A stretch of 64,000 bases of DNA from Geomicrobium sp. JCM 19038 (GTDB lineage: Bacteria > Bacillota > Bacilli > Bacillales > Marinococcaceae): NCBI RefSeq assembly GCF_000698125.1, contig NZ_BAXA01000002.1:248001-312000 (forward strand), written 5' to 3'. Both the position numbers and the translations under genes were made by a program. Below, piece by piece: positions 18,365 through 28,119 of this stretch. Position 1 is the stretch's first letter, and each line of letters opens with the position of its first letter. The notes beneath the pieces were generated by a model, which saw only the letters and a program-made list of their open reading frames with translations, had not been told where the DNA came from and ran no database searches.

Positions 18365-19354
18365 ATGAAAAAATGGATCGTAGAAACGTTAGCAGACCCT
18401 ACTGAGGCGCTCGTCTTAAAAGAAGATGAGAAACCGCTTCGCACAAAAGGACAGCTTCTTATTGATACGAAGGCAGCCGCTTTGAACTTTTTTGATATTC
18501 TACTCTGCCAAGGGAAATATCAGGAAAAGCCGCCCCTTCCTTTTACACCAGGGGCAGAGATCTCAGGAACAATTGTCGAAGCAGACGAAGGCAGTAAGTG
18601 GAACGTTGGGCAAAAGGTGTTGGCGCGCCCGAAATTGCCTAACGGTGGTTTAGCAGAGTTTGTCGTAGTCGGGGAAGATGAAGTATTTGCAGTTCCGGAA
18701 TCGATGTCCTATGAAGAAGCATCGGCATTGTTTATTACGTATCAAACGTCGTATTATGCACTACACCACCGTGCGAAGTTACAACCAGGAGAAGTACTTC
18801 TTGTCCATGCGGGAGCTGGTGGCGTAGGTTCAGCAGCGATTCAACTAGGTAAAAGCCAAGGCGCTACTGTCATTGCAACCGCAGGTGGTGAAGAGAAAGT
18901 AAACCAATGTTTAGAGCAAGGCGCTGATTACGCCATCGATTACAAAGAAGAAGACTTCGTTCAACGAGTGAAAGATTTAACGAATGGAAAAGGTGCAGAC
19001 GTCATCTATGACCCTGTCGGTGGTCATGTGTTTGATCGTTCAAGGAAATGCATTGCCTTTAATGGTCGAATTCTTATCGTTGGGTTTGCAGGTGGGACGA
19101 TCCCAGAAGCACCGATGAATCATGCTCTCGTCAAAAATTATTCCCTCGTAGGCGTACATTGGGGTTATTATGCACGACTGTATCCAGAGGGTGTTCATGA
19201 TATTCATGAAGAATTGTGCAGGCTTTATGAAAAAGGTGACATTAAACCACTCCTTTACAACGTGTTCCCTTTTGATGAAGTTCCTAGCGCATTAACGGCA
19301 TTAGGGAATCGTTCGACTTATGGAAAGTTGGTTATTGGAGGCACATTTTCGTGA
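18365..19354 (+). CDS. NADPH:quinone oxidoreductase family protein (zinc-independent MDR)
   Basis: A 329-residue medium-chain reductase. The N-terminal GroES-like domain shows PFTPGAEISG (near residue 60), and the Rossmann domain shows HAGAGGVGSAAIQLGK (near 143). The zinc-ligand pattern of alcohol dehydrogenases is absent, which fits the quinone oxidoreductase or enoyl reductase subgroup that uses NADPH. It starts 16 bases after the SDR and overlaps the next gene by 4 bases (GTGA), so the three are co-transcribed. Confidence 0.88.
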   Translation: MKKWIVETLADPTEALVLKEDEKPLRTKGQLLIDTKAAALNFFDILLCQGKYQEKPPLPFTPGAEISGTIVEADEGSKWNVGQKVLARPKLPNGGLAEFVVVGEDEVFAVPESMSYEEASALFITYQTSYYALHHRAKLQPGEVLLVHAGAGGVGSAAIQLGKSQGATVIATAGGEEKVNQCLEQGADYAIDYKEEDFVQRVKDLTNGKGADVIYDPVGGHVFDRSRKCIAFNGRILIVGFAGGTIPEAPMNHALVKNYSLVGVHWGYYARLYPEGVHDIHEELCRLYEKGDIKPLLYNVFPFDEVPSALTALGNRSTYGKLVIGGTFS

Positions 19355-20531
19355 GGAATGTTGGAAACGAAGTTCAGTTTGCAATTTATCAATCACAACA
19401 AACCGATCCCTTTCCAATCCAATTTGAGGATTGGGTAAAAGGCGCTAGTGAAAAGCTGACGAGTGAAGCATTTGATTATATTGCAGGCGGGGCAGGTAGT
19501 GACTACACTGTTCAAGAAAACGTTGATCGCTTTAAAGCGTACAACATCGTTCCAAGAATGTTTCGTAACGTTGAAGAGCGTGATCTTTCAGTAGAATTAT
19601 TTGGACATACGTACCCGTTTCCAGTTTTGCATGCACCGATTGGTGTCCAATCCATTATCCATGAAGACAAAGAGCTTGGTTCTGCCGAGCTTGTGCTAAG
19701 CTTGGTGTCCCTTACATTGCTAGTTCAGCAGCTTCGACTACGTTAGAGGACATTGCAAAAGCAATGGGAGATCAGCCGCGCTGGTTTCAACTTTATTGGA
19801 GCCGCGATGCAGAGATTGCTGCAAGCTTTTTACAACGTGCTGAGCGTGCTGGTTACTCGGCAATTGTGATAACGTTAGACACTCCAATGATGGCTTGGCG
19901 TGAGAAAGACCTGACGAATGCCTATTTGCCGTTTCTAAAAGGTGAAGGTGTTGCGAATTATCTGTCTGATCCTGCTTTTCGTGCAAAATTAGAAAAGCCA
20001 CCTGAAGAGGACCCTCAAGCTGCCATTGAACAATGGTCTAAAGTGTTTGGGAATGCAACGCTTACATGGGAAGACTTGTCGTTTATAAGGCAACATACAA
20101 CACTTCCGATCATTCTAAAAGGAATCCTACACCCTGAAGATGCGAAGCTTGCAGTTGAAGGCCATGTAGACGGAATTATTGTCTCAAACCATGGTGGTAG
20201 ACAAGTCGATGGCTCAATTACGGCAATCGATGCATTGCCAGAAATTGCAGAAGTCGTCCAAGGGAGAGTTCCGATTTTGATGGATAGTGGAATTCGAAGA
20301 GGTGCAGACGTATTGAAAGCTCTTGCGCTAGGGGCGACTGCTGTCCTTGTCGGTAGGCCGTCTATGTATGCATTGGCTGTAGGAGGGGAAGAGGGTGTTG
20401 AAGCGTTATTCAAGCAATTAGTTGCGGATGTTGATTTAACGTTAGCACTTGCAGGTGGCACGAACGTTCGCCACCTGGACAAGGAGTTTCTACAGTCAAG
20501 TTATGTTTCTAGTGTGCGCTCATTCAAGTAA
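19351..20531 (+). CDS. Alpha-hydroxy-acid oxidizing protein, FMN-dependent (lactate oxidase-like; frameshifted)
   Basis: The repaired protein has 393 residues and follows the FMN-dependent alpha-hydroxyacid dehydrogenase family: FDYIAGGAGSDYTV near 48, APIGVQSI, the substrate-binding core GILHPEDAKLAVE and the active-site segment IIVSNHGGRQVD with catalytic His and Arg. The frame breaks near 19689; adding one G (GAGC to GAGGC) restores ACAKLGVPYIASSAAST. Relatives oxidise L-lactate, glycolate or other 2-hydroxy acids. GTG 19351 overlaps the upstream reductase. Its 3' end overlaps the convergent GntR gene by 31 bases. Confidence 0.85.
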
Positions 20532-21163
20532 ACAATTCCTCGATTTCGTTCGGATTCAATGATCGAAGTAATCGCTTGAATTGCCTTTGATTCGTCGCGT
20601 GATTGCATCGCAAAAAGCAGCTGTTCTTGTTCGGTTATACGTTCAGTAAATGATTCTCTGATTGTAGGCGCAACATAAATAAGTAGTAACGAGTGAACCG
20701 ATTGTACGAGCTGAGCAAGGCGTCTGTTCGTACAGGCGTTGATGAGGATCGAGTAAACGTTCACAAAAAACTCGATGCATTCATCCGGTTGCTCATTAGA
20801 TAACTGTTTTGCGTAGTCAATTTGCTGCTCAATGCGTAAAAGATTCGCGTCGCTAATTGAGGTCGTAATATTTGCGATGAACTCTTTTTCAGTAATTTTC
20901 CGACAATCATACAAAGCGTCTAAATCGTCAAACTCAAGGTCAATGACGCGCAACACACCATTACGGTCTACGGTAACGAGCTGTTCTTTTAGCAGTTGCC
21001 GAAACGCTTCTCGAAGTGGTGTTCGACTTATGTTTAAGTCGTCTGCTAATTTGGCAACGATGACCTTTTCGCCCGGGGCGATTTTTCCGTAGAGGATCAG
21101 TCTTTTCACGAGATCATAAGCTTGTTCATATAAAGGTTTAACGTGATTGAAAGTCGTATTCAT
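20501..21163 (-). CDS. GntR family transcriptional regulator, FadR/FCD type
   Basis: This 220-residue regulator has an N-terminal winged HTH (about residues 12-70, with ISRTPLREAFRQLL) and an all-helical FCD ligand domain (about 80-210). ATG 21163 is preferred because a GGGGGG tract lies about five bases upstream; another ATG exists five codons earlier. It is convergent with the SDR-reductase-oxidase operon and probably controls it in response to a carboxylic acid. That link is inferred from position. An AT-rich palindrome (ATAATTAATTAT, 21206-21217) lies just upstream. Confidence 0.85.
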   Translation of the reverse strand: MNTTFNHVKPLYEQAYDLVKRLILYGKIAPGEKVIVAKLADDLNISRTPLREAFRQLLKEQLVTVDRNGVLRVIDLEFDDLDALYDCRKITEKEFIANITTSISDANLLRIEQQIDYAKQLSNEQPDECIEFFVNVYSILINACTNRRLAQLVQSVHSLLLIYVAPTIRESFTERITEQEQLLFAMQSRDESKAIQAITSIIESERNRGIVYLNERTLET

Positions 21164-21300
21164 GGAGACCCCCCTCATACATTATGAAATAAAATGAAAA
21201 AATCTATAATTAATTATTAATCTTAAGTATATTCGCAAGAACTGTCAAACATTAGGAAGTTGTTCTGTTAATCGGAATCTTCCCTCATTTAATAGTTAGC

Positions 21301-21341
21301 ATTCAATAGAAAGAGCTCAGGCATAAGGTTGCCTGAGCTCT
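21301..21341 (-). terminator. Terminator of terC
   Basis: An 11-bp perfect stem, AGAGCTCAGGC/GCCTGAGCTCT, lies just after the terC stop codon. On the minus strand it is followed by a T-rich stretch. Confidence 0.75.
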
Positions 21342-21358
21342 ACTTGTTGATTTGTGTA

Positions 21359-22135
21359 TTATTGCTCTAGGTGATGAGTCTTTTGAAAACGCGGACCTGA
21401 AAGAATCCAGCTAAGGACGATGATTAGTCCCATCACTCCCCAGAAGATCAGCTTCCAAACGGTGCTTTCAGGGAAATGTTCAGGCAAAACGGCGAGACTC
21501 GGGTGCGCTAACGTAAACACAGCGAGCTTTACACCGACCCATCCAACGATTAAATACGCACCGTTTTCAAGTCCTGGTCTTGAATGGAGGACCTTTATAA
21601 AGAATCCAGCAGCAAAACGCATAATAATGACACCGGTTAATCCACCAATAAAGACGACGATGAATTGTGCACCGTCTAATGGGCCAACAGAGAACCATCC
21701 TGTCGGTGTCAATGTCATAGCAAGGGCAACTGCTGCAAGGATACTATCAACCGCAAAAGCAATATCAGCGAGTTCTACTTTGAGAACAGTCATCCAAAAG
21801 CCTGACTTTTTCGGTTCTTTTTTCGGTTTTTCTTCTGACGTTTTCTGACGTACAAATCGTTTGAAGAAGTGGTTCACTGTTAAGAAGATGAGATAAAGTG
21901 CCCCGATTGCTTGAACTTGCCACACATTAATTAACACGGCCACGAAGGCAAGGGCTGCAAGTCGGAAGATAAAAGCGCCTGCAAGTCCATAGAACAGCGC
22001 TCTTTTTCGTTGTTTTTCTGGTAAGTGTTTGACCATCATTGCAAGAACAACCGCGTTATCTGCCGCCAAGATACCTTCTAGCGCAATTAAGACGATTAAT
22101 ACCCAACCATATTCAACTAGTAATGCTACGTCCAT
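21359..22135 (-). CDS. TerC family membrane protein, likely manganese exporter
   Basis: The 258-residue protein has about seven hydrophobic segments and the TerC signatures EGILAADNAVVLAMM (near residue 20) and ELADIAFAVDSILA (near 120), whose acidic residues lie in the membrane. Bacillus TerC proteins (YceF, YkoY) are linked to Mn(II) export, and ykoY is controlled by a Mn riboswitch. The same riboswitch class lies directly upstream here, which strongly supports a Mn role. The ATG follows AAAGGAG. Confidence 0.92.
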   Translation of the reverse strand: MDVALLVEYGWVLIVLIALEGILAADNAVVLAMMVKHLPEKQRKRALFYGLAGAFIFRLAALAFVAVLINVWQVQAIGALYLIFLTVNHFFKRFVRQKTSEEKPKKEPKKSGFWMTVLKVELADIAFAVDSILAAVALAMTLTPTGWFSVGPLDGAQFIVVFIGGLTGVIIMRFAAGFFIKVLHSRPGLENGAYLIVGWVGVKLAVFTLAHPSLAVLPEHFPESTVWKLIFWGVMGLIIVLSWILSGPRFQKTHHLEQ

Positions 22136-22178
22136 GTGAGTTTTGCTCCTTTTTTGTATACGAAGTCTATGAGTCCAT

Positions 22179-22345
22179 GAAAAAAGACCTTCGCCGTAAT
22201 CGGCGAAGGTCAGTAATTGGTCATTTCATAGACCTCGCCCATAGTGGCAAAGGTCTTGCGACAGTCAAATAATGACTGCACTAAAGCCGGGGCGATTATA
22301 TTCCCGTCATGACGACTTTAGTGAGGAGCTACTCCCCTTTGATAC
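22179..22345 (-). promoter_or_regulatory. yybP-ykoY manganese riboswitch with intrinsic terminator
   Basis: Read on the minus strand, the leader contains the conserved aptamer start AAAGGGGAGTAGC (22340-22328), GTCGTCATGACGGG, the partner strand CCCCGGCTTTAGT, then CAAGACCTTTGCC with GGGCGAGGTC closing that arm (22256-22231). These are hallmarks of the yybP-ykoY class, which senses Mn2+. The expression platform is a strong terminator (GACCTTCGCCG/CGGCGAAGGTC plus six T, 22211-22179). Mn binding is expected to prevent termination and turn on terC. Confidence 0.93.
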
Positions 22346-22349
22346 TGTA

Positions 22350-22378
22350 ATCGTAATGGACGGTTAAGGAAAAGTCAA
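22350..22378 (-). promoter_or_regulatory. Sigma-A promoter of the riboswitch-terC transcript
   Basis: On the minus strand: TTGACT, a 17-bp spacer, TACGAT. The predicted start falls directly before the aptamer. Confidence 0.75.
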
Positions 22379-22471
22379 TAAATGTTTCACGAGAAACAAA
22401 GTTTAAAAGGATATTCGACAACTTTAGCGAAATAGTAGGTAATCACGGTTATTTAACAAAGGATGTGTCTA

Positions 22472-24586
22472 ATGGTTACAATTCGAGCTGGTGTTGACAT
22501 TGGTGGAACGTTTACAGACTTTGTGTTCTTAACGAGCGATGGGAAGAGGTTCTTTGGAAAGACGTTAACAACCTACCCTGACCCTTCCGAAGGATTTATT
22601 AACGGGTTACAAGAGAATATGGAAAAGCACGGTTGGCGTTATGACCAACTTGAAAGTATTATTCATGGAACAACGCTCGTCGTCAATGCACTGATTGAAC
22701 GTAAAGGTGCAAAAACAGGGTTAATTACGACGAAAGGGTTTCGCGATCAATTGGAAATTGCAACTGAGAGTCGCTATGATTTGTATGATTTAATGGTCGA
22801 TAACCCGAAACCACTCGTACCACGTGCGTTAAGGAAGACGGTTACTGAGCGGTTAACGAGTGATGGGAGCGTCTTGACGAAGCTGGATGAGCAAGAAGTA
22901 GAAGAGACGTTGCAACAGTTCGTTCACGAAGGTGTTGAAGCGGTTGCTGTCTGTTTCTTACATAGTTATCGCAACGATCTTCACGAAAAGAAAGTGAAAG
23001 AAATCGCAGAACGAATTGCGCCACAACTACACGTTTCCATTTCGTCAGAAGTGTCCCCAGAAATTCGCGAGTACCAACGGTCTTCTACGACCGTTGCCAA
23101 CGTATTTGTAAAACCGCTTGTGGAACGTTACTTAGGGAGTTTAGAACGTGCTTTAGTGGAAAAAGGTTTTAAAGGTACATTCCTCATGATGCTCTCTGGT
23201 GGTGGTACGTGTACGCTAGAAACAGCAGCGAAGTTTCCAATTCGTATTTTAGAATCAGGCCCAGTAGGTGGAACCATTTCAGGTGCCCATTATAGTAAGC
23301 AGGCAAAAGAGAACTCTCTCATTGTGTTTGATATGGGAGGTACGACTGCAAAAGCAAGTCTCGTTGATGAAGGGGTACCGCTTACGACGACTGAATTTGA
23401 GGTAGGACGAGCAGATCGCTTTATGAAAGGCAGTGGCATGCCCGTAAAAGTACCTGTTGTTGAAATGATTGAAATTGGAGCGGGTGGCGGAAGTATTGCC
23501 CACGTGAACCGACTTGGATTACTAAAGGTAGGTCCAGAAAGTGCTAGCAGTAAGCCAGGTCCAGCTAGTTACAATCTTGGTGGATTAGAACCTACAGTTA
23601 CTGATGCGGATCTCGTTCTTGGCTATTTGAACCCCGATTATTTTCTTGGTGGAGAAATGAATCTTAGCGTGGACAAAGCAAAGGAAGCAATCCGGAAAAA
23701 AGTCGCAGAGCCACTCGGAATGTCCACGATCGAAGCTGCATGGGGAATTCATCAACTCGTCAATGAGAATATGGCAAGTGCGGCTCGAATCCATGCAGTA
23801 GAGAAAGGCAAAGACGTTCGCAAGTACGGGTTGTTTGCTTCAGGAGGAGCAGGTCCTGTTCATGTCGGCAATGTCGCTGAAATTCTCGGTGTCGATACGA
23901 TTGTTCATCCTGTTGGTGCAGGCGTTAACTCTGCATTTGGCTTTTTAACGTCCCCACTTGCGTTTGATTTCGTACGAAGTTTTTACAGTCGTTTAGATGA
24001 TTTAGACTGGACACATGTAATGAGTCTTTTAAATGAAATGGAAGCAGAGGGGTACGAGCTTCTTAAGCGTGCAGGCGTATCAGAGCAGATCTCTATTGTT
24101 CGAAAAGCGGAAATGAAATACAAAGGACAAACCCATGAAATTACTGTATCCATTCCGAACGGAACGTTAACTGAAGGTTCCAAAGAAGACATTGTAAACA
24201 ATTTTAAGCAAGCTTATCGCGAGCTTTACGCTGAAGCAAATGAAGATATGGTCATTGAAACGTTGAACTGGCGTGTAGTTGTGGAAGGTCCAGATCCTGA
24301 ACTCACACTCGAACAAGCCGAAGGAGGCGACGTTATCGTTGAACCGAAGTCCACAAGACATGTTTATTTTGATGGTTGGTTTGAAACGAATGTCTACGAA
24401 CGTAATGATTTAAATCCAGACGTGGATATTGATGGACCGGCCATCATTGAGGAACGTGAATCAACGCTCGTCGTTCCGCCGAGTTTCCGAGTATCGGTTG
24501 ATCAATACTACAATGTGAAGCTACATCGAAAAACTGCCAAAGGAGGCGTTTTTGTTGGCGAACACGAAAAAGCAAGAAGTGTTTGA
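22472..24586 (+). CDS. Hydantoinase/oxoprolinase family protein, subunit A (HyuA-like)
   Basis: The 704-residue protein opens with the Hydant_A_N signature GVDIGGTFTDFV and contains HGTTLVVNALIERKGA (near residue 68) and the ATPase-fold segment VFDMGGTTAKASLV (near 285). ATG 22472 is chosen because AAAGGA lies eight bases upstream. HyuA and HyuB pairs carry out ATP-dependent opening of hydantoin, N-methylhydantoin or 5-oxoproline rings, and related pairs act in acetone or acetophenone carboxylation. The substrate is not clear. Its 3' end overlaps hyuB by about 30 bases. Confidence 0.88.
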   Translation: MVTIRAGVDIGGTFTDFVFLTSDGKRFFGKTLTTYPDPSEGFINGLQENMEKHGWRYDQLESIIHGTTLVVNALIERKGAKTGLITTKGFRDQLEIATESRYDLYDLMVDNPKPLVPRALRKTVTERLTSDGSVLTKLDEQEVEETLQQFVHEGVEAVAVCFLHSYRNDLHEKKVKEIAERIAPQLHVSISSEVSPEIREYQRSSTTVANVFVKPLVERYLGSLERALVEKGFKGTFLMMLSGGGTCTLETAAKFPIRILESGPVGGTISGAHYSKQAKENSLIVFDMGGTTAKASLVDEGVPLTTTEFEVGRADRFMKGSGMPVKVPVVEMIEIGAGGGSIAHVNRLGLLKVGPESASSKPGPASYNLGGLEPTVTDADLVLGYLNPDYFLGGEMNLSVDKAKEAIRKKVAEPLGMSTIEAAWGIHQLVNENMASAARIHAVEKGKDVRKYGLFASGGAGPVHVGNVAEILGVDTIVHPVGAGVNSAFGFLTSPLAFDFVRSFYSRLDDLDWTHVMSLLNEMEAEGYELLKRAGVSEQISIVRKAEMKYKGQTHEITVSIPNGTLTEGSKEDIVNNFKQAYRELYAEANEDMVIETLNWRVVVEGPDPELTLEQAEGGDVIVEPKSTRHVYFDGWFETNVYERNDLNPDVDIDGPAIIEERESTLVVPPSFRVSVDQYYNVKLHRKTAKGGVFVGEHEKARSV

Positions 24587-26179
24587 TCCGATTCAATTGG
24601 AAGTGATTTGGAATCGGCTTGTCACTTTGTTAGAAGAACAAGCAAAAACGCTCATTCGTACGTCTTTTACAAGCATTCTATCAGATGCCAATGACTTGTC
24701 TGCAGGGTTGTTCAATCAAGCAGGTGATATGATCGCACAAGCGAATACTGGAACACCGGGTCATATTAACTCAATGGCAACAGGTGTCCGTCATTTCTTG
24801 AAGAATGTCGATACAACAAAGCTTAAAGACGGCGACGTATTAATCGGTAATAATCCGTATGAAATATCCGGTCATTTGCTCGATGTAACGATCGTTACAC
24901 CGGTGTTTTACAAAGAGTCACTGATTGGATATTTTGCCTCTACGTGTCATGTTTCTGATGTAGGTGGACGTGGATTCAGCCCAGAGGGCGAGAGTATATA
25001 CGAAGAAGGCTTACATTTGCCGTACATGAAAATGTACGAGCGAGGTGTCGTAAATGAAACGTTACTTACGCTCATTCGTGCCAATGTCCGTGCCCCTTAT
25101 CAAGTGATTGGCGATTTGCGTGCCCAAGTGGTTGCTCAAGAAGTGGCAATTAGCCGTTTAAGGGAAACGTTAGAAGAGTTTGGTTTACGTGATATAGAGG
25201 CAATTGGAGAAGAGATTATTGCAATCTCTGAAAAAGCGATGCGTAAAGCGATTGAAGAGCTTCCGGACGGAACGTATGAAAATGAGTTATATAGCGATGG
25301 GGCTGAAAAGCCAATTCTTTTGAAGTGCAAACTCATCGTTAAAGGAGATACGGTTCACGTAGATTTCGACGGAACTTCTGAAGGAAGTAAAAAAGCAATC
25401 AATGTTTGTCTTAACTATACACTTGCTTATGTGAACTACGTGTTAAAAGCGACGATTGCACCGGACGTTCCAAGTAATGAAGGTAGCTTTCGTCCAGTGA
25501 GTGTATCGGCTCCAGAAGGTAGCGTATTGAACGCCGTTCATCCAATGCCAACGGCTCAAGACATATTATTGGTCATTTAGCACCTGTATGTGTATTAGGA
25601 GCGCTACAACCCGTATTACCAGACAAAATCCCTGCAGAAGGTGCTGCCGCGATTTTCGCAATGCAAGTTCACGGGGTTGATCGGGCTGGGGAGTCTTTCT
25701 CGAACGTCGTATTTAATGCCGGAGGAGCTGGAGCTCGCCCAGGGAAAGATGGCCTAAATGCGACAACGTTCCCGTCAGGCGTGAAAGGAACACCGATTGA
25801 AATTATCGAAAACACATCACCAATTCTCGTCTATGAGAAAGAACTTCGAGAAAACTCTGGAGGAGATGGTGAGTTCCGAGGAGGATTAGGTCAAACGATC
25901 ACATTTGGCGTTCGGACGGACCAACCGTTCCATGTGCCATTAATGTTTGAACGTACTCGCTATGCGCCCCTTGGTTATGAAGGTGGTTTAGAAGGTGAAA
26001 AAGCTAGGGTATTTATAAATGATCAAGAAGTTGAAGAAACGAAAAAATTGTATACGCTTAATCCGGATGATACTGTAACCCTTCAATTGCCAGGTGGTGG
26101 AGGTTTCGGAGATCCTGCAAAGCGAAATGCAGAGGCAAGAGCGAGCGATGTAGAAAACGGTTATGTGATACGATCATAG
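24555..26179 (+). CDS. Hydantoinase B/oxoprolinase family protein (HyuB-like; frameshifted)
   Basis: This is the partner of the upstream HyuA. TTG 24555 lies eight bases after GGAGG; TTG 24552 is also possible. The repaired protein has 541 residues, including GNNPYEISGHLLDVTIV (near residue 95), SDVGGRGFSPEG, and the C-terminal glycine-rich PGGGGFGDP. The frame breaks near 25558; one extra A in CTCAAGACAT restores RHIIGHLAPVCVLGALQ. The second half then runs to GGAGARPGKDG and the end. Expected to form a complex with HyuA in the cytoplasm. Confidence 0.87.
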
Positions 26180-26204
26180 ATGGAGACAGATGGGAGAGAT
26201 CATA

Positions 26205-26990
26205 ATGAGGTTAGAAAACAAAGTAGCGATTGTTACAGGTGGTAGCCAAGGAATTGGCGCTGGCATTGCAAAGCGTTTTGGCCAAGAAGGAGCCAAGGTC
26301 GTTGTTGCAGATGTGAATGAAGAAGCTGGAGAGAATGTAATTGCTGAATTGAAACAACAAAAAGTAGAAGCGATTTTTGTACACACGGACGTCAGTAACG
26401 AAGAAAGTGTACAAAACCTCGTGAAGGAAGCGAGTTCAGCATTTGGTAAAGTCGATATTCTCGTCAATAACGCTGCGATTAACTTTCGCAAAAGCGTGAC
26501 AGATACGAGCTTTGAAGAGTGGCAAACGTTATTAGGCATTAATCTAAACGGTCCATTCCTATGTTCGAAGTACAGCATTCCAGAAATGCAAAAGGTAGGC
26601 GGAGGTTCAATTATTAACATCGCTTCTTGGCACGCTGAGAAAACCATTACACGTCTAGCGGCTTATGCATCAGCGAAAGGCGCAATGACAGCGCTAACGC
26701 GACAAATGGCGCTCGACTATGGTAAAGATCAAATTCGTGTTAATGCGGTAGGTCCAAGTACGGTAGACACGCCATTATTACAAAAAACATTTGAGTCTTT
26801 AGATGATCCAGAACAAGCATTCAAAGATACGTTAAAGTTCCAACCAATGGGGAGAATTGGAACGGTTGAAGACATTGCGAATACATGTCTTTTCCTCGCG
26901 TCAGACGAAGCCACTTACGTAAGTGGACAAACGATTATGGTCGATGGCGGTGCGATTAACAAAATCGCTAGACCAATTGAATTTGATTGA
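26205..26990 (+). CDS. SDR family oxidoreductase
   Basis: A 261-residue short-chain dehydrogenase with TGGSQGIGAG (near residue 12), VNNAA (near 89), NIASW (near 140) and YASAK (near 155). ATG 26205 is preferred since GGGAGA lies seven bases upstream. It lies 25 bases after hyuB and is likely in the same operon. The C-terminal DGG motif is typical of FabG-like members. Substrate unknown; it probably reduces or oxidises an intermediate of the same pathway. Confidence 0.88.
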   Translation: MRLENKVAIVTGGSQGIGAGIAKRFGQEGAKVVVADVNEEAGENVIAELKQQKVEAIFVHTDVSNEESVQNLVKEASSAFGKVDILVNNAAINFRKSVTDTSFEEWQTLLGINLNGPFLCSKYSIPEMQKVGGGSIINIASWHAEKTITRLAAYASAKGAMTALTRQMALDYGKDQIRVNAVGPSTVDTPLLQKTFESLDDPEQAFKDTLKFQPMGRIGTVEDIANTCLFLASDEATYVSGQTIMVDGGAINKIARPIEFD

Positions 26991-27103
26991 TGATTTAGGG
27001 GGGACTCAGTGCGAGAATAAGCGCTGAGTCTTTTCGATTTATCGTATGATGGCTCTGTATTTTTACTAACTTCACGAGAGATCTTACAGAAAGAAGGATA
27101 AAG

Positions 27104-28074
27104 ATGGGGTCACTGTTGTCTGTGCTTGCGCTCATTCTATTTGGGCTTGGAATTGGCAGAGGCATACGCATTTACACGATAAAAGGTATATGCCAGCGTG
27201 GGTTCCAGTTGCGAAAGTGTTACGTGTGTTAACTTTTACCGTTCTACTCGGTCTTATGCCTATTGTGTTAATCGGTGCATTTTGGAACGTTGACTTTAGG
27301 CAAACAGAATTTTTAATACTTCCTGTGATTGGTGTCTTTACGATTTTTCTAGGTGGCGGTTTGGCACTGGTCGCTTCGAAGATTCACGGTCTTACGAGGG
27401 AGCAAACAGGGTCCATGATTCTTGCCGGCGCCTTTATTAATCTTGGGAGCTTTGGGGCGTTGTTTTCGGTATTTTTTATCGGGATTGAAGCATTGCCGTT
27501 TGTGATTTTGTTTCGTTTATTCGAAGAAATTGTGTATTATGCCATTTGTTATCCGATTGCGAAATCATTTGGTCCATTGCGACACGTTTCATCCTCTTCC
27601 GGTATTAAGAGAATTATAAAGGACCCCTTTATTATGGTGACCTTTTCTGCGCTTTGTATTGGGGCACTTCTTAACTTTTCACCACTTGAGTATGGGTCAT
27701 TTTACGATACGATTAACAGCATTCTCGTTCCGCTTTCAGCAATTCTTTTATTAGTGCCTGTTGGATTTTCAATGAAGCTCGGTGCCGTTCGAACGCATAT
27801 GAAACCAAGTGGATCGATTGCCCTTATTAAGCACATCATCGTTCCAATTACGGTGACGAGCATTGCTTACTTCATTGGTCTTGGAAACTATGGAAATGGA
27901 ATCATTCTCTATGTCGTACTCATTCTGTCATCCATGCCACCAGCGGTGTCGTCTCTTGTTCCGCCTCAATTATTCAAATTGGATGTTGATCTTGCGAATG
28001 CTGCATGGGTAGTAAGCATGTGTTCATTAGCGTTCACTCTCCCGATTTTGTATGTCGTGACGAATGTATTGTGA
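27104..28074 (+). CDS. AEC family transporter (auxin efflux carrier fold; frameshifted near the N-terminus)
   Basis: ATG 27104 follows GAAGGATA. The repaired 323-residue protein has about ten membrane segments and the AEC halves typical of this family, which exports or imports malate, malonate or other organic anions. The frame breaks in the A run at 27181-27184: one extra A joins IYTIK to RYMPAWVPVAK. Conserved parts include GAFINLGSFG (near residue 110) and SSMPPAVSSLVPPQLF (near 270). Following hyuAB and an SDR, it may move the substrate or product of that pathway. This is inference. Confidence 0.8.
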
Positions 28075-28119
28075 TAGGACAACGGCAATGATTCATACAG
28101 TATCATTGAGGTGAGTCGT

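Noticed and set aside
21206-21217. Palindrome ATAATTAATTAT as operator of the GntR gene at 20501
   Set aside because: Too AT-rich to be informative, and no second copy is found near the presumed target promoter around 17510-17590.
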